A stretch of DNA of 23,249 nt from Bacteroidetes bacterium UBA7692 (lineage in GTDB: Bacteria > Bacteroidota > Bacteroidia > Chitinophagales > LD1), in the NCBI GenBank assembly GCA_002482725.1, contig DLGO01000006.1, forward strand, positions 1 through 23,249. Reading direction: 5' to 3'. Position numbers and translations under genes: made by a program. Below the pieces are notes generated by a model that ran no database searches, was not told where the DNA came from, and saw nothing but the letters and a program-made list of their open reading frames with translations. Position 1 is the first letter of the stretch. Every line of letters begins with the position of its first letter. Positions 13,869 to 23,000 of this stretch are shown in pieces.

Positions 13869-14615
13869 ATGAAAACATATATACTTACTTTCGGCTTAAT
13901 GACTGTAGCGCTTGGAACCAGCGCTATGGACAATGGAGCAGGCCAAGAGGCTGCTCAACAGATTGAATCTCACCAAAGTGCATCACGAGGTGCTGGTTCT
14001 TTCCTACTGGTTAAAAACTTAGTAACCAATACATATTACAAAACAGGCACTCCGCAAAACGTGGATATTTCTATAGATGCTGCAGGTAGCGACCCTATAT
14101 CCGGAGCATACTGCAAAATCTATATAATAGATGCCAATAACGTAAAATCGCTTGTAGACACAGCCTATATAGGAACTGTAACACCGGGCAGCGTTAAAAA
14201 TATAAATACATCTTTCCTTGTGAACTATGCAGGTCCATCGGTAACACTACAAGTAGAAGTATACTCTACAAAAGGCATGGATTTTCAGGTAAGTACAGAA
14301 CTGACCAATGAAAGCCCTACTGAAGTACCTGTAGAACAGACTCCACTTGCAATAGGTGATGTAGCTTCAGTGTCCAGCTTGGCTTACCCTAATCCGGTAA
14401 AAGATGTTTTGAACGTAACACTTAGCAACGCAGATATGCAAGATGCAGCTGTAAGCGTATATACTACAGACGGAAGATTGCTGAACACAAACGCAATAAA
14501 CTCTACTGATGGTAAAGTACAGGTGAATATGGCAGATTATAACAATGGTATGTACATAGTATCAATAGCAGGTAAAGATTGGAAATCTACAAACAGGATA
14601 ACAGTAGCCCGCTAG
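13869..14615 (+). CDS. T9SS type A sorting-domain protein (secreted)
   Basis: From ATG 13869 the product has 248 residues: a signal peptide (MKTYILTFGLMTVALGTSA), a beta-rich central domain of unknown function (about residues 50-155 with repeated short Thr/Val/Ser strands) and a C-terminal type IX secretion sorting domain. The latter starts at LAYPNPVKDVLNVTLSN, runs through VSVYTTDGRLLNT and YNNGMYIVSIAG, and ends in RITVAR. This domain directs passage across the outer membrane through the PorT/Sov system and usually is cleaved or lipid-modified. The frame opens at ATG 13773, which has the better AT-rich upstream context but adds 32 hydrophilic residues before the signal peptide; ATG 13860 is also possible. 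I chose 13869 for the normal signal-peptide N-terminus. The cargo's activity is unknown. Confidence 0.85.
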   Translation: MKTYILTFGLMTVALGTSAMDNGAGQEAAQQIESHQSASRGAGSFLLVKNLVTNTYYKTGTPQNVDISIDAAGSDPISGAYCKIYIIDANNVKSLVDTAYIGTVTPGSVKNINTSFLVNYAGPSVTLQVEVYSTKGMDFQVSTELTNESPTEVPVEQTPLAIGDVASVSSLAYPNPVKDVLNVTLSNADMQDAAVSVYTTDGRLLNTNAINSTDGKVQVNMADYNNGMYIVSIAGKDWKSTNRITVAR

Positions 14616-14640
14616 TCTGATTTGAAAATAATAGCCGAAC

Positions 14641-14685
14641 AAACTAAAGAAGCCATTTCCCAAAAGGAAATGGCTTCTTTAGTTT
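14641..14685. terminator. Perfect 20-bp-stem bidirectional terminator
   Basis: Bases 14641-14660 are the exact reverse complement of 14666-14685, with a CAAAA loop (14661-14665). The arms end in a CTTCTTTAGTTT tract on each RNA strand. It stands 25 bp after the stop of the T9SS cargo gene and 54 bp beyond the stop of the convergent cysJ, and can serve both. Confidence 0.85.
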
Positions 14686-14689
14686 ATGG

Positions 14690-14722
14690 CCTATTACGGG
14701 ATAAGTGACCTATTACGGGATA
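14690..14722. repeat. Two tandem 14-bp direct repeats, 19-bp period
   Basis: CCTATTACGGGATA occurs at 14690-14703 and again, identically, at 14709-14722. The preceding base pair is GG in one copy and GA in the other. The pair lies between the 20-bp hairpin and the cysJ stop codon. Function unknown; it may be a protein-binding site or a small duplication. Confidence 0.8.
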
Positions 14723-14739
14723 CCCCACAACATGACTAA

Positions 14740-16443
14740 TCAATATACGTCTTTCACATACCGGCCTTCATCCTTCATCTTGTTCAGGTAGTCGGTGGCA
14801 GCAGCCTGTTCCATCTTACCTTCTGTACTGATAATAGACAAGAGCGTATTTTCCACATCGTGGCTCATGGGCTCTTTGCTACCACATACATAGAAGTATG
14901 CACCACCCTGCAGCCATTGAAATACTTCGCCCGACTGCCTTTGCAGCTTGGTTTGCACGTATACCTTCTCTTTCTGGTCTCGGCTAAAGGCCACATCCAG
15001 CCTGGCCAATGCGCCACCTGCCAGGTAATCCTGCCATTCGCTCTGGTACAGGAAATCGGAAATGAAGTGCTGGTCGCCAAAGAAGAGCCAGCTTTTACCA
15101 TCGGCACCACGGTAATCGCGCTCTGCCACAAAGGAGCGGAATGGCGCCACTCCAGTACCAGGCCCAACCATGATTATATTCTTATCATCGGATGGAAGTT
15201 TAAAGTCCTCGTTGCGCTGAATGAAGAAGCTTACCGACTGCCCTTCTTTGAAGTTTGACAGATAGTTGGAAGCTAGACCACCCTTAGGTTTCTCGTTTAG
15301 CTTATACACTACGCGCGATACCAATATATGTACCGATCCTGCATGTGCATTTGGCGAAGAGGCAATGGAATAGTAGCGTGGGGATATAGCCTCGAGGATA
15401 GAAATAAAATCCTGCAACACTACATCCTTTGGCAGTGAGGCAAGTTCCAGAAGTTCATCTAAATCGTAAATAGTATCTTCCAATTTAGCATTAGTAAGTG
15501 CCGCATATTTATCGGCTACACGCTTTGGCAGGCGGAGAATGTTCAACCTTTGGCCCAAGGCTATTTCCAGTGTAAAGTCTTCATCCTTCACTTTTACCTT
15601 CTCCCCTCCTGTTGCATGCAGCAAATTTATGATGCGGCTTACTTTATCGGCAGGATTGTGCGGTATTACGCCAAGCGAATCGCCGGGCTCGTAGGCCACC
15701 GCCTCAGCTGTTTCTATTTCAATGTGATATGTTTCTTTGGCCGAGCCACGGTCGTTCAGGTTTACATTAGCACCCACCTTACCATGGTATATATGCCTGC
15801 CCGCGCGCAATGGCGCCACAGTGTTCAGCACCGGTGGTGCCGCGGCTGTGTGGTTGTCTGACAATAGTGCCAGCACATTTATTATCCAAGCCTCTGCATT
15901 GGCGGTGTAGTCTACGTCGCAGTCCACACGATCGAGCAGGCGCTTGCCGCCCAGTGCTTCAAATCGATTGTCAACATCAACCCCGGCCTGGCAGAATAGT
16001 GGATAGGCAGTATCGCCCAGGGCAATGATGCCGTACTTAAGGTTATCCAGCTTTGGAGCTTCTGCAGATTGAACAAAGTCGTAAAACTTCTTTGCTGCAT
16101 CGGGTGCTTCGCCATCGCCGTGGGTGCTGAGTGCTAAAAAGAAATACTCTTCCTTAGCCAGTTCTGATGCGGCTTTATATTGGTCGAGCGAAATAAGCTT
16201 TACCTGGGCACCGGCCTTTTTGGCTGCATTGGAAAGCTGCGTCATTATCTTCTTAGAGTTGCCCGTTTCGGTACCGTAAGCCAGCGTAATCTTGTGCGAT
16301 ATTTTTCCGGCAGAGGTAGTTGCTGCCGCAGGCACTTTGCCACCGGCGACGCCTGCCAGGTAACCACTGATCCAAATAAGCTGCTCGGCAGTATATGCTG
16401 CGGCAAAATCCTTAACCTGTTTTAGCTGTTGTTCGTTTAGCAT
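14740..16443 (-). CDS. cysJ: Sulfite reductase [NADPH] flavoprotein alpha-component
   Basis: Passes electrons from NADPH through FAD and FMN to the siroheme subunit CysI, which reduces sulfite to sulfide in assimilatory sulfur metabolism. The 567-residue protein has a flavodoxin FMN domain (YGTETGNS 56-63, STHGDGEAPD 106-115, LGDTAYPLFC 142-151) and an FAD-binding region with a connecting domain (YEPGDSLGVIPHN 251-263, RYYSIASSPN 356-365, GGLASNYL 388-395). A ferredoxin-reductase NADP domain follows (GPGTGVAPFRSF 427-438, FGDQ 455-458, YVCGS and a terminal tyrosine that stacks on FAD). Length is right for CysJ. ATG 16443 lies 6 bp from the cobA stop, so they form an operon. The catalytic partner cysI is not in the window. 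Minor alternative: another diflavin reductase, but the cobA linkage favours CysJ. Confidence 0.92.
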   Translation of the reverse strand: MLNEQQLKQVKDFAAAYTAEQLIWISGYLAGVAGGKVPAAATTSAGKISHKITLAYGTETGNSKKIMTQLSNAAKKAGAQVKLISLDQYKAASELAKEEYFFLALSTHGDGEAPDAAKKFYDFVQSAEAPKLDNLKYGIIALGDTAYPLFCQAGVDVDNRFEALGGKRLLDRVDCDVDYTANAEAWIINVLALLSDNHTAAAPPVLNTVAPLRAGRHIYHGKVGANVNLNDRGSAKETYHIEIETAEAVAYEPGDSLGVIPHNPADKVSRIINLLHATGGEKVKVKDEDFTLEIALGQRLNILRLPKRVADKYAALTNAKLEDTIYDLDELLELASLPKDVVLQDFISILEAISPRYYSIASSPNAHAGSVHILVSRVVYKLNEKPKGGLASNYLSNFKEGQSVSFFIQRNEDFKLPSDDKNIIMVGPGTGVAPFRSFVAERDYRGADGKSWLFFGDQHFISDFLYQSEWQDYLAGGALARLDVAFSRDQKEKVYVQTKLQRQSGEVFQWLQGGAYFYVCGSKEPMSHDVENTLLSIISTEGKMEQAAATDYLNKMKDEGRYVKDVY

Positions 16444-16449
16444 GGTCTG

Positions 16450-17247
16450 TTAATCATTATTTCCGGGCAATGCCCATTCAAAATTTCCTTGTTGTTTGTA
16501 CCAGTTGAATTGCTCGTGCAGCAACACCACACGACCTATAATAAGCAATGAGGGTGAGCTGAACTTAGTAGCCCCGTATTTCTGTTCGAAATCAGAAAAA
16601 GTGCTGATATGCACCCGCTGGTTTGGGGTTGCACCCTGCTCTATTACCGCTATGGGCGTAGTTATTGATTTGCCGTGAGCCAGTAGCGTCTGCACCACCT
16701 CTACAGCATTATTTCCGCTCATGTACCACACCAGCGTATCGTCGTTGTCGGCCAGTTCGTCCCAATCCTTTTCCCTAAGCACATCGGTGCGGTGCAGGGT
16801 AAGGAAGCGTACGGCATCGGCATAGCCGCGCGCAGTAAGTGGTATGCCCGCATAGGCTCCACAAGCACTGGCCGAGGTTACGCCGGGCACAATCTCGTAG
16901 GCTATGCCCGCTTTGCTCACAGCTTCCAGCTCATGAAAAATATTCGAGAAGAAGCTGATATCGCCACCTTTCAGCCGAACGATGTTCAAGCCACGTGATG
17001 CAGATTCTACAATAAGCTGAGATGTTTCGGATTGTGGAATGGAGCGGCCTTTGCACTCTTTGCCCACATATATAAGCTCCGCACCTGGTTTGGCATGGGT
17101 GAGCAGCTCTGCTGCCACCAGCCTGTCGTGCAGTATAATGTCGGCCTGCTGCAGTATGCGCAGCCCCTTTACAGTTATCAGCCCGGCATCGCCGGGGCCT
17201 GCCCCTATAAAAAACACTTTTCCTATAAAATTGGTAGACTTATCCAA
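16450..17247 (-). CDS. cobA: Uroporphyrinogen-III C-methyltransferase (TTG start)
   Basis: SAM-dependent methyltransferase that converts uroporphyrinogen III to precorrin-2, the first step to siroheme and B12, in the cytoplasm. Motifs: the N-terminal IGAGPGDAGLITVKGLR (residues 14-30) at the SAM site, VGKECKGRS, IVRLKGGDISFFSN, and YEIVPGVTSASACGAYAGIP followed by LTARG. The 265-residue length is a stand-alone SUMT without the CysG dehydrogenase/ferrochelatase part, so those steps must be encoded elsewhere. No in-frame ATG exists: a TAA lies a few codons upstream, and the only canonical starts are TTG 17247 or GTG 17217. TTG keeps the first strand (GKVFFIGAG) intact and is preferred. The stop is 6 bp before cysJ; co-expression supplies siroheme methylation together with its user, sulfite reductase. 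Confidence 0.92.
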   Translation of the reverse strand: MDKSTNFIGKVFFIGAGPGDAGLITVKGLRILQQADIILHDRLVAAELLTHAKPGAELIYVGKECKGRSIPQSETSQLIVESASRGLNIVRLKGGDISFFSNIFHELEAVSKAGIAYEIVPGVTSASACGAYAGIPLTARGYADAVRFLTLHRTDVLREKDWDELADNDDTLVWYMSGNNAVEVVQTLLAHGKSITTPIAVIEQGATPNQRVHISTFSDFEQKYGATKFSSPSLLIIGRVVLLHEQFNWYKQQGNFEWALPGNND

Positions 17248-17289
17248 AACGGGGGCGAATATAGCTTATTATCAGTATAATTTTGCCCC

Positions 17290-19413
17290 TTATTGCGGGT
17301 GGTAGACTACTTCTGCGCGTTTCATCACCTCCTCTTTCTTTAGTGTCATGGTTTTCAGCTTCAGGTCGTGAAACATATCCATCGGATCGGTGTAGTGAGC
17401 ACTTTTAGGATTGAGCGAGTTGCCACGCGGCACCAGAGACTCCATGCTTACCACTCCGTTTTTGTCGAAGCGCACAAACATAGTATAGGTATCGCCGTGC
17501 TCTGTCACGAAATATTTTTTGCCATTTACATCTTCCATTTGTGGGTAGCTTGGGGATAGTACATCGGCAAAGCCGCGCTGCTCCACTATTTTGCCACCGC
17601 GCACGTTTTTGTGCACATCGCCCCAACGCACATCTATAGAGCCAAACCACTCTATCATTTGTTTTTGCGCCATGCGCAATGCCTCTGAGCAGTCTGCCTC
17701 ATTGGTAGTGATACCACTTACAAAGCACTCATCAGCGCAGTTATAACGCTTGAACAGATTCTGCAAGGTGGCACCAATCAGGCCTATTTCACGGCACTCT
17801 ACTTCTGTGTTGCGGTCCCATTTGTTTATCAGGGCTATAGCATCTTTCAGGTCGGGGTATTTGGCCGGGTCCAGGGTAAACAGCGGCTGTAGTGAGCGCA
17901 TGAAAGCGCTGTTGGCTGTCATGGACACATCAAACTTGATGCGCTTGGCGGATTCCAGGCTAAAAGTGCTGTTGGATGCGAAGAACTCCTTCAGCCTTTC
18001 GCTACGGTTATTGTTTCCCGGGCGCTGATCGGTGTATTTGCGCGGTATGCGGTTTGGGTTGTCATTTTGCCCTGCGCAAGTAGCATCGAAGGGTGTATTA
18101 TTGGCATTGAAGATGTAGCCACAATCGGGATTGATAACATGCGGCAGGCTGTCTTGCGGATAGAACTCCGTCCAGATAGCATCGCTGCTGCTGCTACCTA
18201 CTATGCCAGAGTAGTCGAAAGCAGCGTTGCGCTTAGGTATTTCGCCATTGCAGAGATACATCAGGTTATTCTCCTTATCGGCATATATCACATTGAAAAG
18301 AGAAAGGGAATTATTGGCAAGCGCTTTGCGGAATGCGGTATAGCTGTTGGCTTTATTCATTTCATATAGCTGCTGCGGGGTTTTGGTAGTCATATTTGCT
18401 CCCATGCGAAGGGCATAGAAGCTATGGCTTTTATCGCTCTTCAGGGTAGCACCAAACTTGCTCCAGTAGGTCATTTTGCGAACAGGGATAACGATACCAC
18501 CAATTTTTACTTTTAGCCAAACCGGGCGTTTTTCCAATTTTACATATTTGCCATCCAGCTCATATTGCAGCTTCTTTGGGTGCATTTTCAGTTTAAACAC
18601 ATCGAGCTTATCCATATAGTTCCAGGTCATGCTCCATGCCAGGTTTTCGTTAACACCCATGGCCAGCGATGCGCAACCCTGAAACATAGGGCCGCTAATA
18701 TTCAACCCTTCTTCGCTGTTAAGGTGGGCCTCGTAGAATGTAAGGCCGCCTTCCATGCTCACATGCGGATTGATGCACAACAGCGTAGTACCATCGGCCA
18801 TGCGCTTATTGCTGATAGCAAAAGCATTGGAGCCTACAGTACCTGCGGGATTCTTACCATCAAAAACGATATTCTGCTTATCGTAATCACCACCTACTAT
18901 AGCGCCAACCGGTCCGCTGGCCCCGCTCATGAATCCCATAATAACGGTGTAAGCTGCTACTACATCTTTTTCGGTAACCGGAAAAGCAGCCTTTACCTTA
19001 ACCTCATCGGGATGGGCTTTGGCGTAGGCATTCAGCCCCTGCGTATAACCGGATATATACTTTTTGAATTCCGGTGAACTCTCTTTTTCGTATTGCTCGT
19101 CAACAATTTTACGGGCTCCTATAGCATGTACGAAGTAGTCGATACGTGCACCGTCCTTCCCACTTTTGCGGGCCATGAAACCTTTAGCTGTATATATCAG
19201 GTTTTGCGATTCGTGGAATGCATCCTCGCAGTTGGCCCATGCCAGGCCATAAGCCACTTCGGCATCGGTTTTGGCAAATATGTGCGGCACACCAAAGCTA
19301 TCGCGGGCAATGGTGACATTGGCCGGGTCTATGGTTTGAGCCGCTAAAGGGGCAGATAAAACAGAAGCCGAAAGCACCGCTATGAGCAGGCTGAATTTTG
19401 GTAGAAATTGCAT
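17290..19413 (-). CDS. Penicillin acylase family (S45, Ntn-hydrolase) protein
   Basis: Exported amide hydrolase made as one precursor and expected to self-cleave into alpha and beta chains. The 707 residues begin with a signal peptide (MQFLPKFSLLIAVLSASVLS and APLAAQ), then the family's opening strand (VTIARDSFGVPHIFAKTDAE) and AYGLAWANCEDAFHE. The autocleavage site is GTVGSNAFAIS, with S195 as the N-terminal nucleophile of the beta chain. The oxyanion and substrate region (HVSMEGGLTFYEAHL) follows. Relatives hydrolyse penicillins, cephalosporins, acyl-homoserine lactones or other N-acyl compounds; the substrate cannot be told from the sequence. ATG 19413. It ends 42 bp upstream of cobA on the same strand but has its own function; a 171-bp gap separates it from the response regulator upstream. 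Confidence 0.9.
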   Translation of the reverse strand: MQFLPKFSLLIAVLSASVLSAPLAAQTIDPANVTIARDSFGVPHIFAKTDAEVAYGLAWANCEDAFHESQNLIYTAKGFMARKSGKDGARIDYFVHAIGARKIVDEQYEKESSPEFKKYISGYTQGLNAYAKAHPDEVKVKAAFPVTEKDVVAAYTVIMGFMSGASGPVGAIVGGDYDKQNIVFDGKNPAGTVGSNAFAISNKRMADGTTLLCINPHVSMEGGLTFYEAHLNSEEGLNISGPMFQGCASLAMGVNENLAWSMTWNYMDKLDVFKLKMHPKKLQYELDGKYVKLEKRPVWLKVKIGGIVIPVRKMTYWSKFGATLKSDKSHSFYALRMGANMTTKTPQQLYEMNKANSYTAFRKALANNSLSLFNVIYADKENNLMYLCNGEIPKRNAAFDYSGIVGSSSSDAIWTEFYPQDSLPHVINPDCGYIFNANNTPFDATCAGQNDNPNRIPRKYTDQRPGNNNRSERLKEFFASNSTFSLESAKRIKFDVSMTANSAFMRSLQPLFTLDPAKYPDLKDAIALINKWDRNTEVECREIGLIGATLQNLFKRYNCADECFVSGITTNEADCSEALRMAQKQMIEWFGSIDVRWGDVHKNVRGGKIVEQRGFADVLSPSYPQMEDVNGKKYFVTEHGDTYTMFVRFDKNGVVSMESLVPRGNSLNPKSAHYTDPMDMFHDLKLKTMTLKKEEVMKRAEVVYHPQ

Positions 19414-19584
19414 TAGAAACGGGGGATATTAAAAAAGACTGCGTAAAGTTATGCATTCTACTGCAGTATATACGTTGTTTTTTGACCAAGCAAAAAAGAT
19501 AATTTGCAACAGAAATTACTGTAGACACTCTAACAATACTAACCAAATGAAGAAAAACGGGGAATATAGTCTACAAAAATCATG

Positions 19585-19983
19585 CTACCCACGCCTTGCC
19601 AGCTCTAAAATAGTATCCGTAACCGACTTAAACTCCTCGAGTGTGCAAGCCTTATTTACGTACTTTTCGGCACCTGCAATACGGCACAAGTCAATGTCGC
19701 GCTGAGACGATGAAGTAGTATGTACCATAACAGGAATAATGCTGAACCTTGAGTGGGCCTTAAGCGCATTAAGCACCTCCAAACCGTGCATTTTAGGCAG
19801 ATTCAGGTCCAGCACAATTATGTCAGGTAAAGTATCGGAAGACTCGAGCCAAGGTATCACCTTATCGCCCGAAACAATAGTGTTCATGTAGAAAGACACA
19901 CCGTTTTCATCCAATGCATTCTTCAACAAATCCACATCATCCTCATCATCTTCCACCAGTAAGATTTGAAAAAAAACATTCAT
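19585..19983 (-). CDS. Single-domain response regulator (Rcp1-like)
   Basis: The 132-residue stand-alone receiver domain has all the phosphorylation residues: the acidic pair D12-D13 in LLVEDDEDD, phospho-acceptor D59 in IIVLDLNLPKMHG, the T89/T90 switch residue in HTTSSSQRD, and K111 in YVNKA. There is no output domain, so it probably passes a phosphoryl group or signal by protein contact. The LVEDDEDD opening and LDLNLPKMHGLEVL sequence are typical of small Rcp1-type regulators that pair with phytochrome-like or PAS histidine kinases. It is transcribed divergently from the CheB-CheR-kinase gene with 42 bp between the two ATGs, the likely partner. A TATCTTTG box (19996-19989) sits just before its ATG. 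Confidence 0.93.
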   Translation of the reverse strand: MNVFFQILLVEDDEDDVDLLKNALDENGVSFYMNTIVSGDKVIPWLESSDTLPDIIVLDLNLPKMHGLEVLNALKAHSRFSIIPVMVHTTSSSQRDIDLCRIAGAEKYVNKACTLEEFKSVTDTILELARRG

Positions 19984-19988
19984 TTATA

Positions 19989-19996
19989 CAAAGATA
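19989..19996 (-). promoter_or_regulatory. Candidate -7 box for the response regulator
   Basis: Minus-strand TATCTTTG matches TAnnTTTG and ends 5 bp before the ATG at 19983. Its transcript would start at or next to the start codon (leaderless). No TTG lies 17-23 bp further upstream, so it could be chance. Confidence 0.25.
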
Positions 19997-20025
19997 GTCA
20001 GGTACAACTTTTTACCCTATACGTA

Positions 20026-23000
20026 ATGCCAATAAAAATTGAGACCAATACAAAAACGAATAATTCCAACTTTATAGTTGGAATTGGAGCTTCTGCAGGA
20101 GGATTGGAGGCTTTGAGCGAACTATTTGAAAATATGCCGGAGAACACCAACTTCTCCTTTGTAATAGTACAGCATTTGTCGCCGGACCACAAAAGCCTGA
20201 TGGTAGACCTGCTGGCCAAACATACCAGCATGAGTGTAACAGAAGCATACGACGGCGCTATATTGAAGCCCAATCACGTATATGTGATACCCAGCAGAAA
20301 TTTCATGACAGTGCAATGGGGCAGGCTGCACCTGAAAGAGAAGGTAAAATCCAAAATGCCCAATAATGCGATAGATATATTTCTGGAATCGCTGGCAAAG
20401 GAAAGCGGAGACAAAGCAGTAGGCATAATACTATCCGGGACCGGCAGTGATGGCAGCAAGGGGATAGAAGCCATAAAAAAAGCAGGAGGTATTGTTGTGG
20501 TGCAAGACCCGCAAACGGCAGCTTTTGATGGTATGCCCAATGCCGCATTGTCAACAGGCACTGCCGACCTAATATTACCAGCGGAAGCGATAGCCGAGGA
20601 ACTGGTAACCTACCTGATGGAATCGCCGCAGATAGGCAAGCTGCATGCACAGAATAATGAAATAGAAGCACAACTGCGTGAGCTGCTACAAAAGGTAAGA
20701 GCTACGACAGGCTTGGACTTTAACCCGTATAAAAGGCCAACACTATACAGAAGGCTGGCCAAAAGGCTAAGTGAGCTGGGCTTAGAGAAAATTGATGACT
20801 ACCTGAAGTATCTGGATACCCATGACGAAGAGGTAAACATAATCAGTAAAGAGTTCCTGATAAACGTGAGCAGTTTTTTCCGGAACCCGGAGGCTTTTGA
20901 GTTGATAAACAACTCGGTGATACCGGCAATCATGAATGATAAAAATCCGGATGAGGGGGTAAAAATATGGTCGGTAGCGTGCAGTACAGGCGAGGAAGTG
21001 TATTCGCTTGCGATACTGTTCAGAGAGTATATCAGCAAGCATAAGCTGGTAGATTTCAACCTGAAAATATTTGCCACAGACATAGATAAGGAAGCATTGG
21101 AAATAGCCTCACGAGGTGTTTACTCCAAAAACATACTTACGGATGTACCGGAAGAATACCTGGATAAATACTTTGTGCAGGAAGGAGCCACATACCGGAT
21201 AAGCCCTGAGATAAGGAAGATGGTGGTATTTTCCTACCACGACATTTTAAAGAACCCACCATTCAGCAAGATGGACCTGGTAAGCTGCCGGAACATGCTG
21301 ATATATATACATAGTGAAAGGCAGAAAGAGATATTGAAGAAGCTGCATTTTGCACTGAACCTGAACGGTTTCCTGTTTTTGGGGCCAAGCGAGAACCTGG
21401 GCCCGCTGCGCAGCTCTGTGGAAGAGGTGGATAAGAAATGGAAGGTATACAGGATAGCATCGAAGCAGAAAACAACAGATAACAACGGCATATTTACAGC
21501 ACTGGAAACCCAGTTTAACCCGACCTTTCAACAAACTAAAACCAAGAATGCGCTACAGCATATCCATGAACTATTCGCAGAAGCCATACTGGAAGAGCGT
21601 AACCACGCAGGGATATACATCACCAAGGAATTTGAGGTGAAGCAGGCCATAGGGAACTATAAAAACTTCCTTGATTTTCCTGAATCCGGATTCAACTTTA
21701 ACCTGATAAAACTGGTAAAGCAGGACCTGTCGATAGTATTGGGAGTAGCTATACGGAAGGCTATAAAGGATAATAATAAGATAGTGATGAAGGGCGTGAA
21801 GGTACGCGATGGCAGCAATGAAAAAATACTGACCATAATAGTGAAACCCTACATGACACAGAAGGATTATATACAGCCCTTTCTATTTGTAGTGCTGAGC
21901 GAGGAGGAGCATACTGAGAAAAGGACCATAAGCATACCAGCGGAAGGATATGTACGTGATGAACGCATAGATGACCTGGAAAAGGAGCTGGAAGAAACAC
22001 GCGGTAACCTGCAGGCAGTGATAGAGGAGATGGAAACCAGCAATGAGGAACTGGTGACCGCCAACGAGGAAATGATATCGACCAATGAGGAGCTGCAAAG
22101 CACCAATGAAGAACTGCAATCGCTGAATGAAGAGCTGCATACTGTAAGCGCTGAGCACCAGCAGAAGATAAAGGAACTGACAGAACTGAACGATGACCTG
22201 AATAACTATTTCCGCAACAGTGAGATAGGACAGATATTGATAGACAGGAACCTGATCATACGCAAATTCACCCCGGCGGTAAGTAGTATGATAAACCTGA
22301 TAGATGCTGACCTGAACAGGTCGATACTGGATATAACTACCAAGATAAAGGATATAGACTTTGTGCAACACGTGCGGCATGTAATGGACACAGAGGACAA
22401 TATGGAAATGGAAGTGGCACTGCAAAACGCCAACGTGTTCCTGATGCGTATAAGCCCCTACATAAAGCAGGACAGCAGCGTAGATGGCGTGGTAGTGACC
22501 TTTATAGACATAACTGAGATAAAGAAGCTGAACCATATAGTGCAGGCTGTATTTGACTCTTCGGTAAGCGCCATAAATGTAAAACGCGCGATAAGGAACC
22601 CCAAGGGTGAGATAATCGACTTTGAATATATAGCCGCTAATGCAGAGCAGGAAAGGATACTGAATATAGCACCGGGAGGCCTGACCGGCAAGCGTATGTC
22701 TGCCCTGCCTGTAAACACAAGGCACAAAGAGCGGTACATAGAAGTGGTGGAAACTGGCCAGTCGCAACAATATGACTGGCTGGATGAAAACACAGATGTG
22801 TGGTATGAGGTGGTACTGGCAAAGATGATGGATGGCCTGGTAACTACCACTACCGATATTACAGAAAAGAAAAACAGTGTGAACCTGATAGAGAAAAGCT
22901 ATGCTGACCTGAAGCTGACATCGAGCAAACTGGAAGATAGCAATACGATGCTGGAGCGGTCTAACATGGACCTGTTGCAGTTTGCCTCTGTGGCCTCGCA

